Virus record (IMG/VR): IMGVR_UViG_3300042902_000033
Location: 1 to 36,773 of that record
DNA from: a virus
Reading direction: 5' to 3' (one strand)
Length of the DNA: 36,773 nucleotides
Part shown: positions 1 to 7,554 of the stretch, one piece after another
Position numbering within the stretch: the stretch's first letter is position 1
Layout: each line of letters starts with the position of its first letter
Made by a program: the position numbers and the translations under genes
Notes under the pieces: model-generated
Seen by the model: only the letters and a program-made list of their open reading frames with translations
The model's database searches: none
What the model was told of the DNA's origin: nothing

Positions 1-127
1 TAACCCGCCCATCCGCATAAGCCTGACGAATTTCAGGTTCAAGCGTTTCATATCGAGCGGGGTCTGTCATGCGAAGCCGGATAAGGTCGGCACGACGATA
101 AACTTTCCGTGAAGATTCACCAGTTCC
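1..127. repeat. Left copy of terminal 127-bp direct repeat
   Basis: These 127 bases are identical to the last 127 bases of the window (36647-36773). The repeat lies wholly inside the scaffold gene, which reads through it in frame, so it is coding sequence and not an obvious terminal-repeat control region. An exact length of 127 matches a common assembler k-mer. I infer a circular contig whose ends overlap, coming from a circularly permuted or terminally redundant genome. Confidence 0.95.
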
Positions 128-757
128 GCCCGTATCAACAGTAGCAGCTCGCATATTGGCTTTAAGGGCCTCTGCACCATCGGTGCGCGTCTGACTTGTC
201 TTTACGTTACGAATCTGTTTGAATGTGGACAATAGCTCGTCAGCGGAGTCGAAGTCGAAGGAGGTGTTGGCTTGTGTGTACATTTGCACACGAAGCTTGC
301 TCCCCTTAACCCAATCAATAAACTCAGAGTCATTCACAATGTCTGCAAAGTCGGGATGCTTCTTTTGGAGAGCACCTTGGCTTTGCATTTGTTTGAATTG
401 CTCCGCAGCCTGTTTAGCTGCCAAGACATCTGGATGTTTATCCACCGCATTACGAACTGCTGTCTTTGGGTCTTCAAAGAAGTCAATTTCGTTATCAATA
501 GCAGGCTCTTCTGTTTTCTTATAGAGTTGCTGTTTGAGTAGTTCATCTGCAAGCTTACGAACCTCACCCACCTCCTGAGCCTGCCGTCCAATGAGCTTTT
601 CAGCCTCTTGGTGCATTGTCATGATGTCTTCTAGACTCTTACCCTCATATTTAGAGGGAATCTTTGGACGCTCTGGGGGAGCTTCTTCTTGAGCTTCTTT
701 ACGCTCAACTGCATCAAATTCACTATCACCCGGTTCTACTTCATCAAAAATTGCCAT
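1..757 (-). CDS. Capsid scaffolding protein (interrupted by window edge)
   Basis: The reading frame starts at ATG 757, with AGGA about 6 nt upstream. It is open to base 1 and continues across the circular join to a TAA at 36642-36644, giving 253 residues. The product begins MAIFDEVEPGDSEF, is acidic and helical in its N-terminal two thirds, and ends in a basic region with RRADLIRLRMTDPARYE and QAYADGRVK. A DP-RYE and GRV ending is familiar to me from scaffolding proteins of T7-like marine phages. It sits directly before the major capsid gene, where scaffolds normally lie. The role (internal scaffold for procapsid assembly) rests on position, charge pattern and this tail motif. No protease was recognised. 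Confidence 0.8.
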   Translation of the reverse strand, partial: MAIFDEVEPGDSEFDAVERKEAQEEAPPERPKIPSKYEGKSLEDIMTMHQEAEKLIGRQAQEVGEVRKLADELLKQQLYKKTEEPAIDNEIDFFEDPKTAVRNAVDKHPDVLAAKQAAEQFKQMQSQGALQKKHPDFADIVNDSEFIDWVKGSKLRVQMYTQANTSFDFDSADELLSTFKQIRNVKTSQTRTDGAEALKANMRAATVDTGGTGESSRKVYRRADLIRLRMTDPARYETLEPEIRQAYADGRV

Positions 758-821
758 GCCGTCCTTTCATCCTGCCCGTAAGGGTTTTAGGATATTTGTT
801 AAATAGTTCAGAGGTTGTCGC

Positions 822-1049
822 TCACGCGTTCTTCTGTTCTTGTTTGAGCTTTTCAGCTCGATTTCGTACCCATTTATCCGAAGCTCCGGGAAAAGCACCT
901 GTAATGCCCTCCAATGAAATCATCGGGGTGGATATGATACGAGAGGCTTCTTCGCCACATTCTTTACAGGAAGTGGTTCGGATGCCTTCGTCTATGTAGT
1001 GCTCGGAGGTATGTTGCTGAGCGCAGCGAAACTCATAGATTCTTTTCAT
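822..1049 (-). CDS. Small zinc-ribbon-like protein, virion gene cluster
   Basis: This 75-residue protein begins MKRIYEFRC. It has Cys9, His13, Cys28 and Cys31 (CAQQH then CKEC), which could bind one zinc ion as in small FmdB-type ribbons. The middle reads RIISTPMISLEGITGAFPGA, followed by a charged helix rich in Lys and Gln. Its ATG overlaps the TGA of the upstream 76-residue gene (ATGA), so the two are translationally coupled. Similar short proteins occur between portal and scaffold genes in T7-like aquatic phages. Their function is not known to me, and a head-assembly accessory role is only inferred from position. Confidence 0.75.
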   Translation of the reverse strand: MKRIYEFRCAQQHTSEHYIDEGIRTTSCKECGEEASRIISTPMISLEGITGAFPGASDKWVRNRAEKLKQEQKNA

Positions 1050-1276
1050 TCTGTGAGTTCCTCATAAGCCCGTTCGCAAGCCTCTTTGCGGGTTAAAAGC
1101 AAGTTAAGAATGTCTAGCTGTCCTTGTCGATTAAATAAGGATTGTGAATCTAGGACAGTTGACAGTTCGTTAACGTTGTTCTTAATCTGTTGCAAATCCT
1201 CCATCAATAGTTTCCACCCTTTGGTAGCCATCATTGAGAAGGTTTCTTCATAATATTGGGAAAGTTCAGGAGCCAA
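1046..1276 (-). CDS. Small helical protein of head gene cluster, TTG start
   Basis: This 76-residue protein reads MAPELSQYYEETFSMMATKGW and looks wholly alpha-helical, with heptad-like leucines. The start is a TTG at 1276. It is chosen because AGAAGGA lies at proper distance (about 1284-1290) and no ATG precedes the conserved-looking start of the protein. It is the first gene after the strong promoter at 1308-1337 and is coupled to the zinc-ribbon gene downstream. Function is unknown. The operon goes on to scaffold and capsid, which suggests a head-assembly accessory role. Confidence 0.7.
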   Translation of the reverse strand: MAPELSQYYEETFSMMATKGWKLLMEDLQQIKNNVNELSTVLDSQSLFNRQGQLDILNLLLTRKEACERAYEELTE

Positions 1277-1307
1277 AGCTTTATCCTTCTGTTGTTTTAA
1301 TGCAACT

Positions 1308-1337
1308 ATTGTAGCATATTTACAACACTTTTGTCAA
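1308..1337 (-). promoter_or_regulatory. Sigma70-type promoter for scaffold-capsid operon
   Basis: On the minus strand, a perfect -35 TTGACA (1332-1337) and a TACAAT -10 (1308-1313) are separated by 18 bp. TGC directly precedes the -10, giving an extended -10. Transcription would start near 1301, about 25 nt before the TTG start at 1276. The -35 overlaps the stop codon of the collagen-like gene. This is the best promoter seen inside the late block. It should raise expression of the two small proteins, scaffold and capsid over portal and terminase. Confidence 0.8.
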
Positions 1338-2650
1338 GCCATTTGTAATTTAAATGCTGGAACCGTGACAGTGCCTGCTACAGTGCCGGGGAGGTTGGTT
1401 GTTCTGAGGGTGATGGTTGAATCCCCCCAGATGTAATACCTGATCTTTGTACCTGTTGGGTAGTAGGTAGAAAGCCCAATAACAACCTCTGTTTCCGTCG
1501 CATTGGTAAGCTTTAGCTGTGTTGCCGAATACCGATCAATAACCCATCCAGCCCCTTTGTCTTCCTCAGCATAAAAATAGATGTTTTTATTTGAAGCGGA
1601 TGGCTCTGCATTAAACTTAATAGCAAGAGAATAGGAGCTACTTACAAGGGTTGTCATAACTCCTGTAGCTAGGTCATAGGTGAAGCCGTCGTTATTAGCA
1701 ATAGTTGTTGCTTTAAACACCGTAGGCGTTGTAGGAAGAACAACCGCAGCATTTGTATTTAGCAGTTCAATAGAGGGAAACCAGTCCTTCTTATCAACCC
1801 TTACATACACGCGCCCGTCTGTAGCACTACTGAGCACCACAGTACACATTTCAACGACATAAGCAGGCTGAATTGGAGCAATGTCTGTAAGCAAGCCTGG
1901 TGTTTCAGACAAATAAAGAATGGTTCCCGTAGCATAGGCAGAGGTGTTTAAACCGCTTACAAGTCCAGAAACACACACATATCCGTAGCTGTTAGCCTCC
2001 AGAGGGGCCGTAACAATGCCTAAGATGGCTTCGGAGGTTGCTTGTGTAGACGCGTCTGCTTTAACAACACCGGGGAAGTTGGTGTCGGTTCCGCTGATAT
2101 AAACCACATCGCCGTCAGTGAGTAGGGCTCCAGAGGTGTTATAAACCCTTACAAGCATTTCCCTACCGATGTTCACCGTTACCTGCTCTTCCTCGTTGTA
2201 ATAGGAAAGGGAGTGGTCAAAGTTGTCATAGAACAGAAGCCCCTCTTGGTGCTGTGGGTTTGGAAGGGTTGTGTTGAAATCAATCCTATCCCAAGCATTC
2301 CCGTGGGTTTGCTTTAGAGAAACCAAAGCCTTAGCCTCAGAAGCCGTGATTGTTCCGCAGTCAATCTCCCTGCCGTCTGAGAGGGATAGAACTAGGCTGT
2401 TGTCGAAGTCAATACGGGCATCAACTACTGAAACCCCCTGTGCTCCTTCGTCGCCCTTGTCCCCTTTAAGGCCTTTGGAGCCTGTTTCTCCCTTGGCTCC
2501 ACTGTCTCCTTTATCCCCTTGCTCACCAGAGGCCCCACGAAGCCCTCTAGGGCCTTCTAAGCCATCTAAAGGGATAGGGATAGCCACTAAGGCTGAAACA
2601 CGCTCACGGAGGGTTTTGAGCTGTGTTGCGAGGATAATTGCTTCATCCAT
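1334..2650 (-). CDS. Collagen-like virion protein, probable head or tail fibre
   Basis: This 438-residue protein has a short helical N-terminus, then a run of 14 Gly-X-Y triplets (about residues 30-72; GDKGDSGAKGETG type) expected to form a collagen triple helix. The rest is beta-rich. Residues about 165-290 read LVRVYNTSGALLTDGDVVYISG, then GIVTAPLEANSYGYVCVSG and GTILYLSETPGLLT. This beta module recurs in phage virion proteins. The ATG at 2650 overlaps the portal stop by 8 nt (ATGGATGA). Placement between portal and scaffold suggests a trimeric fibre or decoration on the head or connector, but a tail position cannot be excluded. Confidence 0.8.
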   Translation of the reverse strand: MDEAIILATQLKTLRERVSALVAIPIPLDGLEGPRGLRGASGEQGDKGDSGAKGETGSKGLKGDKGDEGAQGVSVVDARIDFDNSLVLSLSDGREIDCGTITASEAKALVSLKQTHGNAWDRIDFNTTLPNPQHQEGLLFYDNFDHSLSYYNEEEQVTVNIGREMLVRVYNTSGALLTDGDVVYISGTDTNFPGVVKADASTQATSEAILGIVTAPLEANSYGYVCVSGLVSGLNTSAYATGTILYLSETPGLLTDIAPIQPAYVVEMCTVVLSSATDGRVYVRVDKKDWFPSIELLNTNAAVVLPTTPTVFKATTIANNDGFTYDLATGVMTTLVSSSYSLAIKFNAEPSASNKNIYFYAEEDKGAGWVIDRYSATQLKLTNATETEVVIGLSTYYPTGTKIRYYIWGDSTITLRTTNLPGTVAGTVTVPAFKLQMA

Positions 2651-4688
2651 TGCTCATCAACCCAGCAAACTCAGCATCCTTCTCCTTCTTCTTATCCATC
2701 TGCATCATGGTGATTCGCTCGTTGCGCTTGCTGTCTTCTTCTTTGATGCTCAGGTCTTTTTCCTTCAGCATCAGTTCAGTGATACGGGCACGACGCTCAA
2801 AGTCCTTGCTTTCATTGTCTTCATTCAGATTGGTAGAAAGCGCTGCGGTAAGCTTTGCCTGTGCCAACTGAGGAGCCAACTGAGTATCCACCTGAATCTG
2901 CTGAGCCTCTGCACCAGCCTTCTGAGCCTTAGCAGCCAGTTCAGCCGTCTGAGCACCAATGAGCTGCATCTGAGCCTGTTCTTGCTGCTGCTGAGCCTGT
3001 TGAGCTTCTGGGTTTGGCTGACTCATCTTATCCAGCGTTTGCATCAGTTCTGCTCGGTTGGACAGCGAGCTATTAGCCAAAATACCTTTGAGAAGCACTG
3101 GCAGCACCGGAGTGTTGGGGCCAAGGGTTTGTAGCAAGCCAATCATCTGCTGTTGTTCATACTCACGAGCCAACACACCTAGCGTAGCCGTAGGAACAAA
3201 GGTCATGTCCACAGAAGGATAACGCTCAGGGTCAAACTGCATATAACGATATACAGCTTTATAAATGAACGGAATCATGAAGTCTTCTTGGAAGTTTACA
3301 AGGGTACGTTTGTACTTCTTGATAATACCTGCCATAGCCATCGACATGCCCTGACCACCACCGTCGCGCTGAGTTGCGGAAGGTAGACCAGCACTATCCA
3401 CAGTTCCGGTTGCTTGGAGAAGCATACGTTCAAAGTTTTGAGCAGCCGCTGGTGCGTCAACGTTTGATTGACCGAAGTGGAAGGGGTAGATGATTTCTGT
3501 TGGGTTGCCATTGGTGAGGAGAGCCTTGCCGGGTTTAACTTCAAACTTAGCACCCCTTGGAAGGCGCGTAGCATCCATAGCAATCATAGGGGCTGTGGTG
3601 AGGGCCAAGCTGTCCATGTGAGCGCGTAGCTGGCCGTCAATGGCCTTCTGCATGTTGTAGGCCTTCTCAACCGTACCACGGCCATAGAAGCGACCCGGAA
3701 CCGTATCATCTTGATAGGCCACCACAGGGCGGTCTTTCATCATGTATGGGGATTCCTCAGCCTTCAAGAGCTGACCGTCGTTGGCAATGACAACAATGGC
3801 CTCAACCATGTCGCTATAATCGTCAGCAAGGGAATCTTCTGGAAACAGATCAACCTCATCACTTTCGTCTTCGTTGATTGCTTTCAAATACTCACGGGGA
3901 ACAAGGCCGTAATAGGTGATTAGCTTAACCTTATCGTCTTGGTAATAGCTATCTTCTTGGGTTGCTTCCAAGTCACTATCGCCGCTGCTTGTACCAATAT
4001 CCACCTTCTTGTAAATGCCGTTCTCCATGCCTTGTACAATCTTGTGGATTGAGACATATTTCTCCACGGCACAGCCCATTGCCTCTTCAATGCTGTCGGC
4101 ATTGGGGTCAATGATGAAGTTCTTTGGGTTGACGGGCTTCAGCTTCACACAGAAGCGCTCTGAAGATTCCACGCCAATGGCTGCCATGCCCTGCATATTA
4201 GGCATTGCTTGGGTGGCTGGCTTATATTCGGTGTAGGAAGAGACAGAAATCTCACCAATGCCTGTTCCGTAGATTTCAGCCATCAGCTCAATGTGGTCAA
4301 TACTCTTCTTAATCTTGTCCCGCTTGAAGTCTTCCATGAGGAGAGCCTTAATAGCCTCCACATCCATTGGGTTGCCATTAACATCTTTGATGTCGTCCTC
4401 AATGTCAAAGAATTCTCCCTGACCGAAGATGGCTTCAATAACCTCAGCGTGGCGGGTCTCCACAGCCTGCTGTGTGGCAGGGCTAATAATACGGCTGCGC
4501 TCACTTTCGCGGGTCTTGTCCTCAGCAGCCCACTGACCACGGAAGATGCGCTCATACTCCTCCCAATCAGGCAGGAAGTTGGTGTCGCGGTAGTCACGCC
4601 AGCGGTTTAGGTGGCCTGTAACCCAATCAACAAGTTCCTTCTCGTTGTTTGTTTCTTCTTCAAATACTACTGGAGTTTCTTTAGCCAT
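2643..4688 (-). CDS. Portal (head-tail connector) protein
   Basis: This 681-residue protein has the size and position of a portal: directly after large terminase and before scaffold and capsid. The N-terminal part (VDWVTGHLNRWRDYRDTNF, then ATQQAVETRHAEVIEAIFGQ) resembles the portals of T7-like and P22-like marine podoviruses. A glycine-rich stretch near QRDGGGQGMSMAMAGI fits the wing/stem region. The C-terminal 150 residues are Gln/Ala-rich and strongly helical, as expected for a barrel or coiled coil. The start is ATG 4688 with AAAGGA upstream. A dodecameric ring for DNA entry is family knowledge. No frameshift is seen. Confidence 0.88.
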   Translation of the reverse strand: MAKETPVVFEEETNNEKELVDWVTGHLNRWRDYRDTNFLPDWEEYERIFRGQWAAEDKTRESERSRIISPATQQAVETRHAEVIEAIFGQGEFFDIEDDIKDVNGNPMDVEAIKALLMEDFKRDKIKKSIDHIELMAEIYGTGIGEISVSSYTEYKPATQAMPNMQGMAAIGVESSERFCVKLKPVNPKNFIIDPNADSIEEAMGCAVEKYVSIHKIVQGMENGIYKKVDIGTSSGDSDLEATQEDSYYQDDKVKLITYYGLVPREYLKAINEDESDEVDLFPEDSLADDYSDMVEAIVVIANDGQLLKAEESPYMMKDRPVVAYQDDTVPGRFYGRGTVEKAYNMQKAIDGQLRAHMDSLALTTAPMIAMDATRLPRGAKFEVKPGKALLTNGNPTEIIYPFHFGQSNVDAPAAAQNFERMLLQATGTVDSAGLPSATQRDGGGQGMSMAMAGIIKKYKRTLVNFQEDFMIPFIYKAVYRYMQFDPERYPSVDMTFVPTATLGVLAREYEQQQMIGLLQTLGPNTPVLPVLLKGILANSSLSNRAELMQTLDKMSQPNPEAQQAQQQQEQAQMQLIGAQTAELAAKAQKAGAEAQQIQVDTQLAPQLAQAKLTAALSTNLNEDNESKDFERRARITELMLKEKDLSIKEEDSKRNERITMMQMDKKKEKDAEFAGLMSNG

Positions 4689-4696
4689 GTTGTCCT

Positions 4697-5956
4697 TTAA
4701 TAGCCTGCCACAACGTCCATGACTTCGTAGTCATCTTCGTCATAATCTTGTTGATAATTACTGATAGCGAGTTGGTCAATGTATGACAAAGCGTCAACCA
4801 AGTCATCATGCACCCCTGCTGTGGGGAACATGATTAGCTGATCCTCAAACTCTTTCCAATCACCCTTTTCATTGAAGGAGATGCGCCCGTGCTCCATGCG
4901 TCCCTGTAGCGACCAAACCACCCGATCCACCTTCTTCTTGTTGCCGTGGGTGAGGTCATGGATGTGGGTATAGACATTGTTTTTACGCATCAGGTCAGAC
5001 AAATAAGGAAGCACCGCGTTCTTCAGAGCCCCTCGCTCAATGCCTGTGGCAATGGGCTTGTATTCTCTGACGGCCTTCAGGATGTGAACAGCCGTAGCCA
5101 TAATGTCCCAGCGCCCGTGCTCAATCTTCTCAACCCACCAATTCCCGTTGTCCTCAATCTTTACAATTGCAATGGCTGTTTCGTCAAGGCGGTTCTTTGC
5201 AGCCCCTGCATTCTTACCAACCTCCTCAAAGCCTGCCAAGTCAATGGCAATGACATAGGAGCCATGCTTAGGCTCAGGAGCTGTCTTAAACCATTCCTCT
5301 TTAAACACGTCAGAGCCTGCGTTGTCAAAGGAGGAAAGATATTCCTGCTTGAAGGCAAAGCTGCTGAGGGATCGTTGAGCAGCGTCAATCTCTTTGGGGT
5401 CAATGGTTTCGTTGTCTTTGGTGGTGAAGTGCCAGCTCTTCCATTCCTCGTCTGTTTCTTCAAGCCCAAGCTTGTAGATGTCGTAGAACCAGTTACGCCC
5501 AGAAGGCGTGGAAATGAATAAGGCCCGTCCCTTGCGGTCAGACAAGGAAGCACGAATAACCTTCTCCCAGATGTCTTGTTTAATAAAGGCAACCTCGTCC
5601 AGCACTACATAGGTGAGCGACATACCCCGCAAGCTGTCTGGATTGTCAGCCCCTCGTACAAATATCTTTTTGCCGTTTATCAGCGTAATTTCCAAGTTGT
5701 TCACATGGCTGCTCTTAATAACCTCTCTTCCAAGGTCATGGAGCAAGTCCCAAATAATTGACCGAGCTTGTCCCAACGTGGGAGCAATATACATGACAGC
5801 AGCGCCGTCAGGGCAGTTGAGCCCTTCAATCAGAAGGGTGATGGCTGACAACCTGCTCTTACCACAGCGACGCCCTGCCGCTACAATCTTGAACCGGGTG
5901 CTGTCACTAAACACTTTCTTTTGCCATTCAAGCAACTCAAATGACAAAGCCGTCAT
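4697..5956 (-). CDS. terL: Terminase large subunit (packaging ATPase-nuclease)
   Basis: This 419-residue packaging motor has clear motifs. Walker A is AGRRCGKS (27-34) and Walker B is YVVLDE (Asp120-Glu121). The coupling motif is STPSG (149-153). Nuclease acidic residues are Asp239 (VIAIDLAG) and the C-terminal HDDLVDALSY (His383, Asp384, Asp385, Asp388). The length is short but complete for a phage terminase. The ATG overlaps the stop of the small subunit gene (ATGA at 5953-5956), and the portal follows 8 nt after its stop. The protein cuts and pumps phage DNA into the procapsid through the portal. Confidence 0.95.
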   Translation of the reverse strand: MTALSFELLEWQKKVFSDSTRFKIVAAGRRCGKSRLSAITLLIEGLNCPDGAAVMYIAPTLGQARSIIWDLLHDLGREVIKSSHVNNLEITLINGKKIFVRGADNPDSLRGMSLTYVVLDEVAFIKQDIWEKVIRASLSDRKGRALFISTPSGRNWFYDIYKLGLEETDEEWKSWHFTTKDNETIDPKEIDAAQRSLSSFAFKQEYLSSFDNAGSDVFKEEWFKTAPEPKHGSYVIAIDLAGFEEVGKNAGAAKNRLDETAIAIVKIEDNGNWWVEKIEHGRWDIMATAVHILKAVREYKPIATGIERGALKNAVLPYLSDLMRKNNVYTHIHDLTHGNKKKVDRVVWSLQGRMEHGRISFNEKGDWKEFEDQLIMFPTAGVHDDLVDALSYIDQLAISNYQQDYDEDDYEVMDVVAGY

Positions 5957-6336
5957 ACGTCAATCACTCCCTCATCTTTGTTATACACCTGCTTAGCATC
6001 TGACAAGCCTGTTATGTTGATAGTGACTTGGGGAGTGCTGCTTCCGTTCTTAGCAGCATCAAAGGCACTCATTGGAAGAATACGCTCAGCACAGAACTTC
6101 AGAGCAGCAAACTGATCTTTGTCATCACTGTCCATTGCCTTGTGAATGAGGGTGGCAATAATCTTCTCACCTGTGGTTCCTAGGAGCCTTGCCTTGAACT
6201 CCTGAAGCCTTGAGGCCTCTCCGGGGGGTCTGCCAAGGGCTACACGGCCTCCGGGCTTCTTAGCGGCTATGGCAGCCTTTGGAGGACGTCCCTTACGCAC
6301 AGGAGGCTTTACAGGGATTGGTTTATCTTCTTTCAT
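5953..6336 (-). CDS. terS: Terminase small subunit (DNA recognition)
   Basis: This 127-residue, N-terminally basic protein lies just before large terminase and overlaps it by 4 nt. The N-terminus has two AT-hook-like cores (RKGRPPK and LGRPPGEASR). A helical region follows: LQEFKARLL, then KIIATLIHKAMD and QFAALKFCAERILPMSAF. This pattern matches small terminases of T7-like marine phages. The C-terminus (PQVTINITGL) should be a beta strand for ring assembly. AAAGGA lies before the ATG at 6336. It is the first gene of the late block and faces the noncoding region with the minus-strand promoter. Confidence 0.85.
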   Translation of the reverse strand: MKEDKPIPVKPPVRKGRPPKAAIAAKKPGGRVALGRPPGEASRLQEFKARLLGTTGEKIIATLIHKAMDSDDKDQFAALKFCAERILPMSAFDAAKNGSSTPQVTINITGLSDAKQVYNKDEGVIDV

Positions 6337-6478
6337 TAGTCTTTGTCCTTTCAGGGAGACAGCTGTGCCTCCTTGGAGGGCTTTAAAGCCTATGGAGAAC
6401 TTAGGCTACTAAGTTTCCCTATTACCTACTAAAACAGTAATCTTAATGAACTAGGGCCTTTGAGGGAAGTCATAGCCT

Positions 6479-6508
6479 TTGTCCAGATTCTGTTAAGTTT
6501 GCTATGAT
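6479..6508 (+). promoter_or_regulatory. Candidate rightward promoter, extended -10
   Basis: TTGTCC (6479-6484) lies 18 bp before TATGAT (6503-6508), and TGC directly precedes the -10. The architecture matches the better leftward sites. It would give a transcript running over a kilobase of noncoding DNA before the first + gene at 7555, so it may make an untranslated RNA, a replication primer, or nothing. Confidence is moderate because the -35 matches only four bases. Confidence 0.45.
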
Positions 6509-6563
6509 GGGGCCCGACATCACAGTTCATTTGAGTTACTGATAAGATTTCTCCTATACAAAT

Positions 6564-6593
6564 ATTGTAGCACACTTTTGCACATAAAAGCAA
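6564..6593 (-). promoter_or_regulatory. Leftward promoter for terminase and late block
   Basis: On the minus strand, TGC-TACAAT (-10 at 6564-6569) is preceded at 18 bp by TTGCTT (6588-6593). The extended -10 and the 18-bp spacer are the same as in the promoter at 1308-1337. The expected start is about 220 nt upstream of the small terminase ATG, leaving a long leader. This is the only good leftward site seen upstream of the late block. Confidence 0.6.
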
Positions 6594-6984
6594 GCTTTTT
6601 GACAAAGAAGTGCAAATAAGTTGAAATTAACCCAATCTTTACTTAATCTTTACACAGAACAGCCCGCTGTTCCCCTTTAAGGCCCTTTCTGGGCTTCGGG
6701 ACGACAACTAAAAGAGGATGTCGTTAACAAGAATGGTGTCTTTTTCCTTTAAGGGAACTACGTTAGTGCAGATTCCTTTAAAGTATCCCCTTCTTTCTTC
6801 TTCTGTCCCTAATTTATTGTTAAATAACAACAACTTAACGGCCTTTGGTTACTTTTATGTCGTTGTCTATTTAGCTTCTTTTATGGTGCTTTATAGTGCT
6901 TTATAGCCTTTTGTCTGTTTTTAGCTTTTTGTAGGCTTTGGAGGCTCCTACAATATTTATAAGAACTCACGCACCCCTCCCCCC

Positions 6985-7329
6985 CTATCAAGCAAGCTCC
7001 GAAGGGTAATACGAATCACTCTCATTAGCCTTCAGAGCTGCTCTGGTGCTTGCATTGGTGCTATCAAAAGCATAGCAGGTGCTTACAAGGCTCAGCAGTG
7101 CTATCAAAACCATAGCAGACATATAAGCAAACACTTATATAAGCGGTGGCTTATGAGTGGGGGCTGCAGTGGGAGCCTATAAAGCACACCTATCAAGCCT
7201 TACCAACCGATAGCCAACACCTATCAAGCCTATTGTGTTGCTTATAAACAACAGCTAAGCACGCGATGTGCCAATCAAGAACTATGCCAAGGCTTTAAAC
7301 GGCTTCTAAGCCCTTCAAAGGGTATCAAG
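6985..7329. repeat. CTATCAA repeat cluster (iteron-like)
   Basis: CTATCAA occurs at 6985, 7061, 7101, 7190 and 7221, with a TATCAAG variant near 7323. Two copies sit in a 19-bp imperfect palindrome, TGCTATCAAAAGCATAGCA (7059-7077) and its near-copy (7099-7117), exactly 40 bp apart. Two more are in ACACCTATCAAGCCT (7186-7200 and 7217-7231), 31 bp apart. Spacings near multiples of a helical turn suggest protein-binding sites, either replication iterons or operators. The binding protein is unknown. Confidence 0.65.
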
Positions 7330-7371
7330 CCACTACCACACCTAGGAAAGTTATCCCGTCTGCACTCATAG

Positions 7372-7427
7372 TTATCCACAATTTGGAGGCTTGCCGACTC
7401 TTCTATAAGACCTAAGCCTGTGGATAA
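7372..7427. promoter_or_regulatory. Pair of inverted perfect DnaA boxes, candidate origin
   Basis: TTATCCACA (7372-7380, + strand) and its reverse complement TGTGGATAA (7419-7427) are both exact matches to the bacterial DnaA box, facing each other 38 bp apart. A weaker TTATCCCG lies at 7351. An AT-rich stretch follows (7428-7450). Together with the upstream CTATCAA repeats, this looks like a DnaA-dependent origin or a DnaA-regulated promoter region. Function is inferred from the motifs alone. Confidence 0.6.
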
Positions 7428-7481
7428 CTTTATAGAATTGAAAACAAAGGTTCTAAGGGTTTGTCCCTATGAAATAATTGT

Positions 7482-7508
7482 TGACAGGTGATCGCAGCGT
7501 GCTACACT
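7482..7508 (+). promoter_or_regulatory. Rightward promoter for early gene block
   Basis: A perfect -35 TTGACA (about 7482-7487) is followed after 15-16 bp by TACACT (7503-7508). The expected start lies near 7515, about 40 nt before the ATG at 7555, the first gene of the rightward block. The DnaA boxes end 55 bp upstream, so DnaA or the repeat-binding factor could affect this promoter. Confidence 0.7.
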
Positions 7509-7554
7509 ACATTTATGGATTCGGGGATTCTCCTCGACCACTTAAAGGCTTAGA

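Larger units (their letters stand above)
6337..7554. other. Divergent noncoding control region with origin-like elements
   Basis: This stretch of about 1.2 kb separates the two divergent gene blocks. It contains promoter-like sites facing both ways (6479-6508 +, 6564-6593 -, 7482-7508 +) and a palindrome near 6396-6415 (AACTTAG-GCTA-CTAAGTT). It also holds repeated CTATCAA motifs (6985-7329), an inverted repeat ATATAAG/CTTATAT (7121-7140) and two DnaA boxes (7372-7427). A weak 62-codon hydrophobic frame at 6718-6906 has no properly spaced ribosome site and is not called. I infer that this is the transcription switch and possibly the replication origin. Confidence 0.7.

Noticed and set aside
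2271-3134. Long + strand frame opposite the collagen-like and portal genes
   Set aside because: It lies antisense to two clearly recognised genes; the Ser/Pro/Leu-rich product is what the opposite strand of Gly-X-Y and Gln-rich coding gives.
6718-6906. Possible + strand gene for a 62-residue hydrophobic protein
   Set aside because: The ribosome-site-like GAGG touches the ATG with no spacing, composition matches surrounding noncoding DNA, and the region is full of control motifs. Kept only as a low-interest finding.
6985-7231. CRISPR array
   Set aside because: The repeats are only 7-19 bp with irregular spacing and no uniform spacers; iteron or operator sites fit better.
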